DNA of 30,531 nt from a virus. Where the stretch lies: positions 1 through 30,531 of IMG/VR virus record IMGVR_UViG_3300020020_000126; one strand, 5' to 3'. Of this stretch, positions 1 to 6,579 are shown in pieces (the stretch's first letter is position 1; every line of letters starts with the position of its first letter). A model generated the notes under the pieces. That model had not been told where the DNA came from. It made no database searches and saw only the letters and a list, made by a program, of their open reading frames with translations. Both the position numbers and the translations under genes were made by a program.

Positions 1-577
1 CGGGCCGTCCCGGCATCCCATCGGATATCGGTTCACCAATGGACGCGAAGCCGAGGATTTGCAGCTCCTCGGAAACCCAGGGCTTGACGTGACCAAAAGG
101 ACTACGCTGGGACTTCGTCTCCGCGATGTCACGTAGTACGGAAAGCGACTGGACTCTAATGTAGGCAGAGAGCAAAATCGCCTCAGGGCGGAACACGTCC
201 TTCGGCGTTTTTGGAATTCTCTCTAGGAGCCCACCCTGGTAGAGCATGTCTAGCACAGCGAAAATTCCACTATCAGGGTCCAGCTTCCCATCCACAACCG
301 GTGCAATTCGCTCATCTACTGGTCCCCGAGGAATTGTCATTCCTGAGAAGATTCGGAGCTCCTCATCGGAGAGCAACGCCACGTTCCCGCCGCCGGTGGC
401 AAGTTTCCATGCTACATGTACTACCGGAGTAGTCAGCATAAGAGTAGAACACAGGCGAGCGAGGTAATTGTCTGAGGCCAGTTTGTCAAACCAGGCGAAC
501 CCACCATTCATTTGAGGACCGCCTGGATTGCTCTTTTCGTTTCGCCACGCCCAGTGGTCGTTATCACTGTGGTGCAT
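1..577 (-). CDS. Partial hypothetical protein, runs off the left edge
   Basis: I read an uninterrupted minus-strand frame from an ATG at 577 to base 1, so the 3' end lies outside the window and at least 192 residues are visible. The protein begins MHHSDNDHWAWRNEKSNPGG and is a mixed, soluble-looking sequence with no signal peptide or membrane segment. I do not recognise a family. The same frame stays open upstream only to a stop near 632 and has no other ATG or GTG there. An internal ATG at 511 is an alternative start. No Shine-Dalgarno sequence precedes the ATG, but a promoter-like pair ends exactly where transcription would begin on the A of the ATG, which suggests a leaderless message. Existence is supported by frame length and composition; function is unknown. 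Confidence 0.7.
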   Translation of the reverse strand, partial: MHHSDNDHWAWRNEKSNPGGPQMNGGFAWFDKLASDNYLARLCSTLMLTTPVVHVAWKLATGGGNVALLSDEELRIFSGMTIPRGPVDERIAPVVDGKLDPDSGIFAVLDMLYQGGLLERIPKTPKDVFRPEAILLSAYIRVQSLSVLRDIAETKSQRSPFGHVKPWVSEELQILGFASIGEPISDGMPGRP

Positions 578-583
578 GGAGCA

Positions 584-612
584 ATAATACCACTGGTGGC
601 ACCAGGAGTAAA
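584..612 (-). promoter_or_regulatory. Candidate leaderless promoter for the partial gene
   Basis: On the minus strand TTTACT (607-612) is followed after 17 bases by TATTAT (584-589). Six bases later comes the ATG at 577, so the predicted +1 falls on the start codon. Leaderless mRNAs are common in actinobacteria. The match to consensus is good at -10 and moderate at -35. Confidence 0.5.
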
Positions 613-648
613 GTATAGGAACTGTTAGCGGTTACCGAATGGTAACTT

Positions 649-686
649 TACATTGACAAGCGTACACACAAATGCCGGTCAATGTA
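649..686. repeat. Inverted repeat, 9-bp arms, possible operator
   Basis: TACATTGAC (649-657) and GTCAATGTA (678-686) are perfect inverted arms around a 20-base spacer. A second small palindrome, GTTACC-GAAT-GGTAAC, lies beside it at 631-646. Both sit just upstream of the candidate leaderless promoter, a reasonable place for regulator binding. No regulator is known. Confidence 0.4.
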
Positions 687-1067
687 GCATCCTAGGCTGC
701 CCGTTTTGTGACGCTAACCAGTCGTATATTTCGCATGATCAGCACTGTAGAGCTTACACAGAGCGTACAAGATCCGCTACAGGGAGTCCTATTTACTGGC
801 TAATTACCTAAAAGGGGGAAAAATAATTAGAGTATGAGACCGTAGTGTTCACTCCTGGGCAAGGTAGAGCATGATCGTCGTCCACTTTGGACGGGTGTCC
901 ACGTTGTCCGCATTTTTTAGCGTGATCTTGGGGTCCTGTTTTCTTTGGCAGGAGAGAAGGCACCAGTCTCATATCGTATATACAGACCGTATACGTGTGC
1001 TCACGCGCCCTCAAAAAACCCACTTACGGACGCTATTCTTCGTTTGGCATTACGTATGGCAGAGTTT

Positions 1068-1082
1068 CCGACTTTTTGCAAA
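1068..1082. repeat. Dispersed repeat CCGACTTTTTGCAAA, copy 1
   Basis: A 15-base exact match to the repeat seen at 1741 and 5775. This copy lies about 50 bases downstream of the stop of the gene ending at 1131, in non-coding DNA. Confidence 0.6.
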
Positions 1083-1130
1083 GAGGCCAACCAATTCGGG
1101 TTAGCCTGCTTGCGAAGCTCCGGAAAAGTC

Positions 1131-1334
1131 TCAGAGGTACATGACGGTTTCTTCGGTTACGGTGGTTGTAGTGATCACTAGGTGGGCTACATGAGAATTT
1201 TCTACCCTTGCGGGATAGGCTTTGAATTGTTCGATGGCCTCTTCTTCGGTGGGCATCTTTTTCCAGTCCCACCACTCGTCTAGGCCGTTAGGCTTGTAAC
1301 GGACGTGATAGGTAATGTTCTCATCCGTTTTCAT
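1131..1334 (-). CDS. Small hypothetical protein, 67 aa
   Basis: ATG at 1334, preceded on the minus strand by CGAGGAAAA, a good ribosome binding site. The protein MKTDENITYHVRYKPNGLDE... is polar and Trp-rich near residues 20-24, with a Thr/Val-rich end. There is no signal or membrane segment and I know no family. The ATG overlaps the stop of the upstream gene as ATGA, so it is translationally coupled in a three-gene leftward operon (1683 to 1131). Function unknown. Confidence 0.7.
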   Translation of the reverse strand: MKTDENITYHVRYKPNGLDEWWDWKKMPTEEEAIEQFKAYPARVENSHVAHLVITTTTVTEETVMYL

Positions 1335-1486
1335 TTTTCCTCGATGTAATTCCGGAAAGAGATGGGATCGAAGTTTGGGTACTTACGCTGGAGACTTTCG
1401 ATTGCTACTTGCATTAGTGGGGTACGAATGTTTTTGGGCATCGCCTTGATGATGTCTGCTATTACTACAAAATCCTTCTTTGTCAT
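1331..1486 (-). CDS. Small hypothetical protein, 51 aa
   Basis: ATG at 1486 with an excellent ribosome binding site, AAGGAGGTAGG, directly upstream. The 51-residue product starts MTKKDFVVIADIIKAMPKNI and looks like a small helical domain. Its start overlaps the stop of the gene ending at 1483 as ATGA, and its own stop overlaps the start at 1334 in the same way, so the three genes form one coupled unit. No family recognised. The strong ribosome binding site and the coupling on both sides make this a confident small gene. Confidence 0.75.
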   Translation of the reverse strand: MTKKDFVVIADIIKAMPKNIRTPLMQVAIESLQRKYPNFDPISFRNYIEEK

Positions 1487-1683
1487 CCTACCTCCTTATA
1501 ATCGTGGCATTTGGTGCACCAGATAATTTCTCCTTGCTTAGGCTTCGTTTTGCTACGAAAGTACGTGGAGTGAGAACATACCATGCTCACCGATACTAGT
1601 ATTCCCCATGATGGCTTACGCGGATCGGACCTGGACACACTCCCTACCCTTGTTCCCTTACGGGTACTAAATACCTTACCCAT
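1483..1683 (-). CDS. Small basic protein with a possible zinc-binding end, 66 aa
   Basis: I chose the ATG at 1683 because GAGGTGG lies eight bases upstream; a GTG three codons earlier is the alternative. The protein MGKVFSTRKGTRVGSVSRSD... is basic. It carries CSH in the middle and WCTKCHDYK near the C terminus, a spacing that could bind one zinc ion. It is the first gene of the 1683-1131 leftward operon. The region upstream holds the palindrome at 1716-1734 and a CCGACTTTTTGCAAA copy, likely its control region. Function unknown. Confidence 0.65.
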   Translation of the reverse strand: MGKVFSTRKGTRVGSVSRSDPRKPSWGILVSVSMVCSHSTYFRSKTKPKQGEIIWCTKCHDYKEVG

Positions 1684-1715
1684 ACCCCCCACCTCATTGA
1701 TGGAAATCGATTTCT

Positions 1716-1734
1716 CATGATCAAGTTGATCATG
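1716..1734. promoter_or_regulatory. 19-bp palindromic operator candidate
   Basis: CATGATCAAGTTGATCATG is a perfect inverted repeat with 9-bp arms around a single central base. It lies 33 bases upstream of the ATG at 1683. Its half-site TTGATC(A/T)TG recurs at 7743, 7945, 8500, 8551 and, on the other strand, 8658. This is what a repressor operator looks like; the protein is not identified. Confidence 0.6.
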
Positions 1735-1739
1735 GGGCC

Positions 1740-1758
1740 ACCGACTTTTTGCAAAATT
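1740..1758. repeat. Dispersed repeat CCGACTTTTTGCAAA, copy 2
   Basis: Nineteen bases (ACCGACTTTTTGCAAAATT) are identical to the copy at 5774. On the minus strand it reads TTGCAAAAAGTCGG about 58 bases upstream of the ATG at 1683, nearly the same distance as the 5775 copy from its ATG at 5714. It may be a promoter element or a protein binding site. Confidence 0.6.
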
Positions 1759-1808
1759 GTAACCGATTGATCGTCCCTTACCCCCTGTGGGGTGTTCCCC
1801 GAATGGGT

Positions 1809-1858
1809 ATGAAAAAACCCGAGAGACTTCCGGAAAGGAAATCCTCGGGTTTTTTCAT
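1809..1858. terminator. Bidirectional intrinsic terminator
   Basis: Arms 1809-1823 and 1844-1858 pair perfectly over 15 bp, with the core AACCCGAG / CTCGGGTT bounded by A and T runs on the two sides and a 20-base loop. It follows the leftward gene ending at 1936 and would stop transcription in both directions. A CCCC-CTGT-GGGG mini-hairpin lies just before it at 1781-1792. Confidence 0.8.
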
Positions 1859-1935
1859 TTCCATTATATTCTGCCGGGGATTTCCCGACCTTATGCACGT
1901 ACCTCCCACCTGTTTTCAGAATGGGGATACGGCGT

Positions 1936-2232
1936 CTATTCTGTAAACAGTCCGTGATAGTCGGGTTTCCAAAACGGTGGAGGATCATCACAGCTGTGAC
2001 CATCACAGCTTGCGCAGTGAATTCCCAATTGGATAATGGCTAGGGCGGTGGCTTCCCATGCTTGTCTGTCCGCTTCCCTGACGTGTTCCCAAGAAAACGG
2101 ACCATCCCCGTGTGCTTGATGGTACGCGTCGTGCGCGATTTGTCCAGGGGTCTTCTCCGCATGCGCTTCCTGCCCCATATGGGGAGTGGCCTTGACATAC
2201 CGTTCGACAAAGGTCATGTGGCTTTCATCCAT
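1936..2232 (-). CDS. Small phage protein with AY...W...AW motif and C-terminal cysteines, 98 aa
   Basis: Starts considered are ATG 2232 (MDESHMTF...) and ATG 2217 (MTFVERYV...). The latter overlaps the preceding stop as ATGA. The longer version is given. The middle reads AHDAYHQAHGDGPFSWEHV and then READRQAWEATA, a pattern typical of a short helical domain found in many actinophage hypothetical proteins. The C-terminal CASCDGHSC could bind a metal. It is the last gene of the leftward operon 3006-1936 and is followed by the terminator at 1809-1858. Function unknown. Confidence 0.7.
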   Translation of the reverse strand: MDESHMTFVERYVKATPHMGQEAHAEKTPGQIAHDAYHQAHGDGPFSWEHVREADRQAWEATALAIIQLGIHCASCDGHSCDDPPPFWKPDYHGLFTE

Positions 2233-2447
2233 TTTTCTTGGTGTGTTGGACAGGTGAGAATGTCTGTCCAAAGAGGTATGGAAGAGTCGCCAAAGCTCAG
2301 GGACATTCCGTTGCGGACCGTCATGATCAATCGACCTTTGAACGCATCGGGGTTTGTCTCTAAAAGTTTGGCTACCGATGGTTGATTGTTGGGGTCCCAC
2401 ACTCGACAATGGGAACAAGCGATTGTCTCTTGCTCTAAGTCAGTCAT
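2214..2447 (-). CDS. Small zinc-ribbon-like hypothetical protein, 77 aa
   Basis: ATG at 2447; the ribosome binding site is modest (GGGA eight bases upstream). Residues 10-13 (CSHC) and the later CPTH (around residue 67) could form a split zinc ribbon. The rest has no recognised domain. The C terminus overlaps the start of the next leftward gene. The protein is a plausible DNA- or protein-binding accessory factor, but nothing in the sequence fixes a role. Confidence 0.65.
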   Translation of the reverse strand: MTDLEQETIACSHCRVWDPNNQPSVAKLLETNPDAFKGRLIMTVRNGMSLSFGDSSIPLWTDILTCPTHQEKWMKAT

Positions 2448-2527
2448 TGAAGAATCCCAAAATCCTTCCTTAATGTAAAAAGGTCATTCCGGTATTAAGG
2501 CGATCCGTTGTGGCCGGCATCACCTCT

Positions 2528-2821
2528 TTAAGGTTTTTGATGGGGCCATTGGACAGTCGTGGTCGGCGCTTTAACTTTCGACGCTTGATGGCTCGCCTTG
2601 TGTTGACCTGGTTTGAATCTACTTGCCTGTTTGATTCTCCAGATGGTTTCGCCAAGGACGTGTCTTTCTAGAAGATCGGCAGCATCGGGGTAATCGTTAT
2701 CCCTGAGGACTTGAATAGCCCATTGCAGATTTTCACGTTTACCCTGATCCCACCCGGTACGGTGAGCGATTTGTTGTAGAGCAAGGATTTGGTGTTCGAT
2801 GGGAAATTGATAGTGTTTCAC
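2528..2821 (-). CDS. Hypothetical protein, 97 aa, basic C terminus
   Basis: I prefer GTG 2821 because it overlaps the upstream stop as GTGA and has GGAAAGAG at the right distance; TTG 2833 would add four residues. The N-terminal two thirds look helical (MKHYQFPIEHQILALQQIAH), with a DYPDAADLLERH segment. The last 35 residues are rich in Lys, Gln, His and Pro and probably disordered. No known family. Confidence 0.7.
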   Translation of the reverse strand: MKHYQFPIEHQILALQQIAHRTGWDQGKRENLQWAIQVLRDNDYPDAADLLERHVLGETIWRIKQASRFKPGQHKASHQASKVKAPTTTVQWPHQKP

Positions 2822-3006
2822 AACTCTTTCCAACCCATTTTATTGGCGATCCATCGTGCTCGGAATCGATATGATTCCTTAACTGAATCACTCATTTGGT
2901 TGAAATAGAGGATTTCGGATTCTCCATCGTTCATGTCCCAACCGTATAGCACCTCTGCAAGTCTTTCAATGTCGATGGCCATTCCGCTAGACATTCCTTT
3001 GGCCAT
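2818..3006 (-). CDS. Small hypothetical protein, 62 aa
   Basis: ATG at 3006 preceded by GAGGGGTGAAAGA, a good ribosome binding site. The protein has IERLAEVLYGWDM and then ESYRFRARWIANKMGW, the two-helix pattern of small actinophage proteins that share a 'YR.RAR.IA' segment. It is the first gene of a coupled leftward operon. Its upstream region contains inverted repeats at 3054-3073. Function unknown. Confidence 0.75.
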   Translation of the reverse strand: MAKGMSSGMAIDIERLAEVLYGWDMNDGESEILYFNQMSDSVKESYRFRARWIANKMGWKEL

Positions 3007-3053
3007 TCTTTCACCCCTCTGTGGCGTAGTGGTGAAAGAGGGTACCCCATTTC

Positions 3054-3073
3054 CTACTAAGTTAAGTTAGTAG
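3054..3073. repeat. Inverted repeat upstream of the 3006 operon
   Basis: CTACTAA (3054-3060) and TTAGTAG (3067-3073) are perfect 7-bp arms around six bases. A TATTCT-like -10 element lies beside it on the minus strand but without a clear -35. It may be an operator. A further CTTTCACC/GGTGAAAG pair closer to the gene could fold in the leader. Confidence 0.4.
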
Positions 3074-3110
3074 AATATGGATAGCTCGCTTTCTTGGTTG
3101 TACCATGAAA

Positions 3111-3138
3111 GCAGGCGTTTCCTTAGGGAAACGCCTGC
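3111..3138 (-). terminator. Hairpin terminator after the amidotransferase gene
   Basis: GCAGGCGTTTCC and GGAAACGCCTGC form a perfect 12-bp stem with a TTAG loop, 15 bases past the stop at 3153. Only a short T run follows on the minus strand (TTTCAT), so it may be a weak or partial terminator or an RNA-stabilising hairpin. Confidence 0.65.
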
Positions 3139-3152
3139 CAACAAAGTTCAAC

Positions 3153-4031
3153 CTATAGATCTTCGCAGGTGCATTTGAACTGGGATTTTCCGCAGGTCGT
3201 ACAGTCCTTGAGCTGGTCTAGGTGCTCGGTAATAGCTCCTCGGGATTTGATGTAACAAAGGCACTCGCCTTTGCCCCAATCGCTGAGACAGTCGACACAC
3301 GAGCTGCACGACCAGCAAACCCGGTAGTCTGGGTCTACTGCATTTTCCTGACCGCAAACGGGGCACGTTCGATCTGCTTTTTCGTCTGCTTTGTCGGTGA
3401 CATAGGAATACTCTCCGATGACGTATGCCCCGGTGTATTTCTTGGTGTTGTAGTACGGGAGATAGCTGTCGTTACTCCACCACGAATCGTGATACCAGTG
3501 TCCCTTGTCCTGATTGAACATCAGAGAAGAGTATGGGTAACGCGGGTTTGCGGTGAGAATGACGACCTTGTTGTATGCTCCAAGCCACCTTTCGAAAGCG
3601 TCACGCGCTAGCTGCGAGTGGAAGAATCCGAAAGGCTTCTCCGCGAGCAAATCCTCGGCGAGAATCCTGGTGTCCGAGCGTGGGTCGTGCTTTTCAGCAG
3701 GTTGGGCCAGTTCGGGGAGAATCCCGTTGTGCGCCAACACCGTTTTCTGATCTTTGCCGATGTAGAACGGGTGACAATTGCTTTCGTCTACCAGTCCCCC
3801 GGTACCGATTCGGCTGTGGAACAGGGCCGGGCCTTCGGGAAAGGTCATTCGATCGATAGTGAATTGATCGATGACCTTGTCCGCGTTCATGCCTTTTTGC
3901 ACCAGGATCTGTCCCTCCGTGACTATGGCATAGCCAAAGCCGTCGGAGTTGTATTCCGCACCCCTGTGTAGTCCCTCGATGGCCTGCTGATCTGGTACTA
4001 CGCTGTCGGGAAAGAATGTCAGGAGACACAT
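3153..4031 (-). CDS. Class II glutamine amidotransferase with zinc-ribbon tail
   Basis: The 292-aa protein begins MCLLTFFPD, so Cys2 becomes the N-terminal nucleophile after Met removal, as in the Ntn-hydrolase amidotransferases. Visible family motifs are NSDGFGY (28-34), HSRIGTGG (72-79), HNG (101-103) and SDT (119-121). Such domains hydrolyse glutamine and pass ammonia to a partner synthetase. After residue 220 there is an extra cysteine-rich region with about five CxxC or CxC knuckles, not part of the standard domain. The start has GGAGGAG upstream and overlaps the amidoligase stop by 13 bases, so the two are coupled and probably work together. A hairpin follows the stop. The family is confident; the substrate is unknown. 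Confidence 0.88.
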   Translation of the reverse strand: MCLLTFFPDSVVPDQQAIEGLHRGAEYNSDGFGYAIVTEGQILVQKGMNADKVIDQFTIDRMTFPEGPALFHSRIGTGGLVDESNCHPFYIGKDQKTVLAHNGILPELAQPAEKHDPRSDTRILAEDLLAEKPFGFFHSQLARDAFERWLGAYNKVVILTANPRYPYSSLMFNQDKGHWYHDSWWSNDSYLPYYNTKKYTGAYVIGEYSYVTDKADEKADRTCPVCGQENAVDPDYRVCWSCSSCVDCLSDWGKGECLCYIKSRGAITEHLDQLKDCTTCGKSQFKCTCEDL

Positions 4032-5344
4032 GACAGCTCCTCCATTCTCATCCGCAGATTGTTGTATTCCGGCTTATCAGCTAGCCATGCGTAGAAAGCG
4101 GACCAATCCCATCCGCCGTGCAGAACTTCGGAAGTAGACAGTTGTTCCGTATATTTCACCGAAGCGTGAGCAAATCCGAGTGAAGCCTTTACCTGGTGTG
4201 GATCAAGCGAACTCCGGAAAATCCGAAGTTCGAAGGTGTCCGTGTTGGCCACGTTGATCGCACGGTATCGGCTTGCGCTGTATCCATTTCCTTTGCAATA
4301 GTGCTTGATGTTGGCGCGGTCATCGGGATCGAAACTGGCCCACTCGTAAGAGTCCCGTCCCGCCACGACGGTCACCTTTTCACTGTTTCGATAGATGAAC
4401 TTCATCCACTTATACACGTGGGTAGGCGAGACGAACCCTTTTCGACTGAGGTGAACGTGGATGCCGACAGCGTCGTGCGTGCGGGCACCCGCGTCATGAA
4501 GTGCGGTCAGCATTTCCCAGGGAAAATTGTCCAACGCCCAGGTGTAACTCATCGGGTGCGTGACAATTTCGAATCCCATGTTGATCGAGCCATCCGACTT
4601 GAGATAACACACGTCGGTTGTCGTGTGATCCTTGATCACTGATTGGCACTGGATGTAGTGTTCACCGGTTTCGACTTCCAGTTCCATGCCGAGGAACAAA
4701 GGTCCATCGCCATGGAACTGAGGGGTCGGTCGGTAGTTCCACTCATTGACGTATTCGGGCGATATCCGATATGCTTGTCGCTGTCGGTTGGTGCGACAAC
4801 CGCTACAGCTACACTGATTGGTGTCTTCTCCGCAGCTACACGGCGAGTGGCGATTGCGCCACGCGCCACATCCGTCACATCGCACCACGCGTGATCCCTG
4901 ACACGATTCACAGTATTCTTCGTCATCGGTGCCGTTATAAATTGTGACCATCGGCGTTTGTGTGCGTATTCCACACCCGTAGCATTCCGGGTATTCCGAA
5001 ACGCATCGTCCGCACACAGAGGAACGGCGACCCGTCGACGTTGTTACCGATTGGAGATAGGACGAATACAACAGGCAGGTAGCGCACTGCTGATATCCGT
5101 TTGCGGTGAGGCAGTCGATGCACAGATTGGTTACCGTGAACTGATCCGTCAATGCAGTTACTGCATTGTGGCTTTCCTGCTCACAGGGTCGCCATGTGGT
5201 ATAGCAGTTTTGGCATTCCAGACTGGCCCCTCCCCAATAGTAGCTCTGTCGGACTTGGTGCACATTGCTACCACAGGCGAGACAGCGGTATCGCGTTTGG
5301 TCTGCGGGCATCGATTCCGGTGGAGGCGGTTGGTAAGTAGGCAT
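4019..5344 (-). CDS. Amidoligase (COOH-NH2 ligase) with N-terminal zinc knuckles
   Basis: I chose ATG 5344 (441 aa) because AGGAGAGG stands directly upstream; GTG 5410 would add 22 residues without a good site. Residues 20-185 hold about ten CxxC-type knuckles, probably zinc ribbons. Residues 215-400 match the amidoligase family of the glutamine-synthetase-like fold: LGMELEVE (218-225), KSDGSI (249-254), FEIVTHP (258-264), GIHVHLS (294-300) and FELRIFRSS (371-379). Family members form amide or peptide-like bonds using ATP. Pairing with a class II amidotransferase is known in phages and bacteria from comparative genomics; the product is not known. The genes overlap by 13 bases and form a two-gene cassette. 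Confidence 0.85.
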   Translation of the reverse strand: MPTYQPPPPESMPADQTRYRCLACGSNVHQVRQSYYWGGASLECQNCYTTWRPCEQESHNAVTALTDQFTVTNLCIDCLTANGYQQCATCLLYSSYLQSVTTSTGRRSSVCGRCVSEYPECYGCGIRTQTPMVTIYNGTDDEEYCESCQGSRVVRCDGCGAWRNRHSPCSCGEDTNQCSCSGCRTNRQRQAYRISPEYVNEWNYRPTPQFHGDGPLFLGMELEVETGEHYIQCQSVIKDHTTTDVCYLKSDGSINMGFEIVTHPMSYTWALDNFPWEMLTALHDAGARTHDAVGIHVHLSRKGFVSPTHVYKWMKFIYRNSEKVTVVAGRDSYEWASFDPDDRANIKHYCKGNGYSASRYRAINVANTDTFELRIFRSSLDPHQVKASLGFAHASVKYTEQLSTSEVLHGGWDWSAFYAWLADKPEYNNLRMRMEELSCVS

Positions 5345-5429
5345 TGCCTCTCCTGATCTGAGGACCATTGTGGAGTCCGACCAAGGACTCATTACGTATG
5401 AAGTTGTCACTGGCCGTTGAGACCATGAC

Positions 5430-5451
5430 AGTGTTTACCGTGGTAAACACT
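5430..5451. promoter_or_regulatory. 22-bp palindrome between membrane gene and amidoligase
   Basis: AGTGTTTACC and GGTAAACACT are perfect 10-bp arms separated by GT. It lies 9 bases past the stop at 5460 and about 86 bases before the amidoligase ATG. No T run follows, so an operator or processing hairpin is more likely than a terminator. Confidence 0.5.
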
Positions 5452-5459
5452 CTCAAAAC

Positions 5460-5714
5460 TCAACGGAGTGGGCCGAATTTCTCCCTGAGAAGTACCAGGT
5501 AGAACAGTCCGGGGTTTTTCTTTTGGAAGCGCTTGATTCTGATGTATTGCCATAACCAATCGATGAATCCGATTACTCCCAGGGCGATGAGATACCACGT
5601 TAGGGCGTGCGCCATGTTTTCGGTGGTTTGAATCCATCCGTGTCTTGAGACACCCCACAGGGTGAGCGTGGCGATCGCACCCCAAATGAGGGTTTTCTTT
5701 ACCCAGGGCTTCAT
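5460..5714 (-). CDS. Small membrane protein, 84 aa, two transmembrane segments
   Basis: ATG at 5714 follows AAAGGGGTAAGGGA, a good ribosome binding site; a TTG ten codons earlier is the alternative. The sequence MKPWVKKTLIWGAIATLTLW starts with positive charges and a hydrophobic helix (about 7-22). A second helix (about 43-63) is followed by a very basic segment (IRIKRFQKKN). By the positive-inside rule both ends are probably cytoplasmic. It is upstream of the amidoligase pair and could share transcription, though the palindrome at 5430 lies between. No known family. Confidence 0.7.
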   Translation of the reverse strand: MKPWVKKTLIWGAIATLTLWGVSRHGWIQTTENMAHALTWYLIALGVIGFIDWLWQYIRIKRFQKKNPGLFYLVLLREKFGPLR

Positions 5715-5773
5715 TCCCTTACCCCTTTCCTTGGACCATGACAATACCCGTTAGGTATTCTCATTACCCAAGG

Positions 5774-5835
5774 ACCGACTTTTTGCAAAATTCCGATCGA
5801 CCGACTTTTTGAGATTCCCTGACCGACTTTCCGTG
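5774..5835. repeat. Three tandem copies of the ACCGACTTT repeat
   Basis: ACCGACTTTTTGCAAA at 5774, ACCGACTTTTTGAGA at 5800 and ACCGACTTTCCGTGAG at 5822 recur at 26- and 22-base spacing. The first is a 19-base match to the copy at 1740. They lie about 60 to 110 bases upstream of the ATG at 5714. Iterated binding sites or promoter elements on the minus strand are both possible. Confidence 0.6.
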
Positions 5836-5936
5836 AGAATTAAACCGGGCCTGATTCCTTTTACCGAGAAACCCGATTCTCTGGAATGTCCCGATGGGGA
5901 GTAATGTCCGAATCAGGTGGGATGGCAGGGATAGGC

Positions 5937-5969
5937 GAAACGCCTAGACCGTGGTGGCCTAGGCGTTTC
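5937..5969. terminator. Terminator-like hairpin downstream of lsr2
   Basis: GAAACGCCTAG (5937-5947) and CTAGGCGTTTC (5959-5969) pair perfectly over 11 bp with an 11-base loop; GGGAT/ATCCC flanks extend the pairing with a small bulge. It is about 130 bases past the lsr2 stop. A T-rich stretch follows only on the plus strand. Confidence 0.55.
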
Positions 5970-6097
5970 ATCCCTTTTCCCACGTCACATCCGCCCACCG
6001 TTGTCTCGCTCGCGCGTGGGAGTGGCGCCCCCTGAGTGGGAATGGTGCCCGGTCGGAAAGGGCCGCTGTGACCCTCTCCGGCCGGCTAGTGCGGGTG

Positions 6098-6526
6098 CTA
6101 CGCGGAGGAGTTGGCAAGCTCGCGACTCCCGTTGTCCGCGTCGGACTCGGCGTCGAGTCCATCGGCCGTGTCGGGGTTCGGCTCGACGTTGCCGTCGGAA
6201 GGGGTCTGAGTGGGCGCCTGAGTGCTTTTCAGGTACTCCCGGTAGGCGTCGGTCACGTCCTTGGAAAGCCGGCCACGCGCGGACACGTCGTGCCCGTTCT
6301 TGCGTGCCCACTCCCTGATCACGGTGTTTTCGTCGTTGCCGGTTTCGCGAGCTGTCCACTCGCCTTTGTCGATGAACGGCTGTAGCGCGTCCATGAGTAG
6401 GCCGTAGTTGTCAGCGGACATGTCGATGGTGAGCGTGCCCTCTTCCAACTTCACAGAGCGGGTGGCAACGGTGTCGTCAACCGTCGTACCGTCGAAGTCA
6501 TCGCGGAAGTAAACGATTTTCGCCAT
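6098..6526 (-). CDS. lsr2: Lsr2-like nucleoid-associated DNA-bridging protein
   Basis: The 142-aa product starts MAKIVYFRDDFDGTTVDDTV, as in the Lsr2 N-terminal oligomerisation domain (about 1-58). The C-terminal DNA-binding domain (66-98) reads IREWARKNGHDVSARGRLSK, with the RGR AT-hook-like motif at 84-86 that inserts into the minor groove of AT-rich DNA. Two features are unusual: the linker between the domains lacks the usual Arg/Gly-rich stretch, and residues 101-142 form an extra acidic, Pro/Asp-rich tail. Lsr2 silences foreign AT-rich genes in actinobacteria; phage copies could manage phage transcription or interfere with the host protein. AAAGG precedes the ATG, and a promoter-like pair lies at 6551-6579. 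Confidence 0.92.
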   Translation of the reverse strand: MAKIVYFRDDFDGTTVDDTVATRSVKLEEGTLTIDMSADNYGLLMDALQPFIDKGEWTARETGNDENTVIREWARKNGHDVSARGRLSKDVTDAYREYLKSTQAPTQTPSDGNVEPNPDTADGLDAESDADNGSRELANSSA

Positions 6527-6550
6527 TGTTATGGCCTTTCTCTTTCAGCT

Positions 6551-6579
6551 ATTCGACAGGACCATTGTCGAACAGTCAA
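6551..6579 (-). promoter_or_regulatory. Candidate lsr2 promoter with TTCGACAA boxes
   Basis: On the minus strand TTGACT (6574-6579), a 17-base spacer and TCGAAT (6551-6556) precede the lsr2 ATG by about 25 bases. TTCGACAA occurs inside the spacer (6565-6572) and again 20 bases upstream (6585-6592), positions suited to repression or autoregulation. Confidence 0.55.

Larger units (their letters stand above)
613..1130. other. Intergenic stretch without a supported gene
   Basis: About 520 bases with no reading frame that has both a ribosome binding site and protein-like composition. It holds the inverted repeats at 631-686, one copy of the CCGACTTTTTGCAAA repeat (1068-1082), and a short minus-strand frame (968-849) that looks protein-like but lacks a convincing start and may be a gene remnant. 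Confidence 0.5.

Noticed and set aside
849-968. Minus-strand frame with protein-like text (KITLKNADNVDTRPKWTTI)
   Set aside because: No ATG or credible ribosome binding site and only 39 codons; it may be a gene remnant but cannot be supported as a gene.
1644-2006. 120-codon minus-strand frame
   Set aside because: It runs across the strong bidirectional terminator and the operator palindrome and lies in a different frame from both neighbours.
2470-2655. Minus-strand frame ending in a 16-codon peptide after AAAGAGGTG
   Set aside because: Shadows the 97-aa gene; the short peptide start is too close to the ribosome binding site to support a call.
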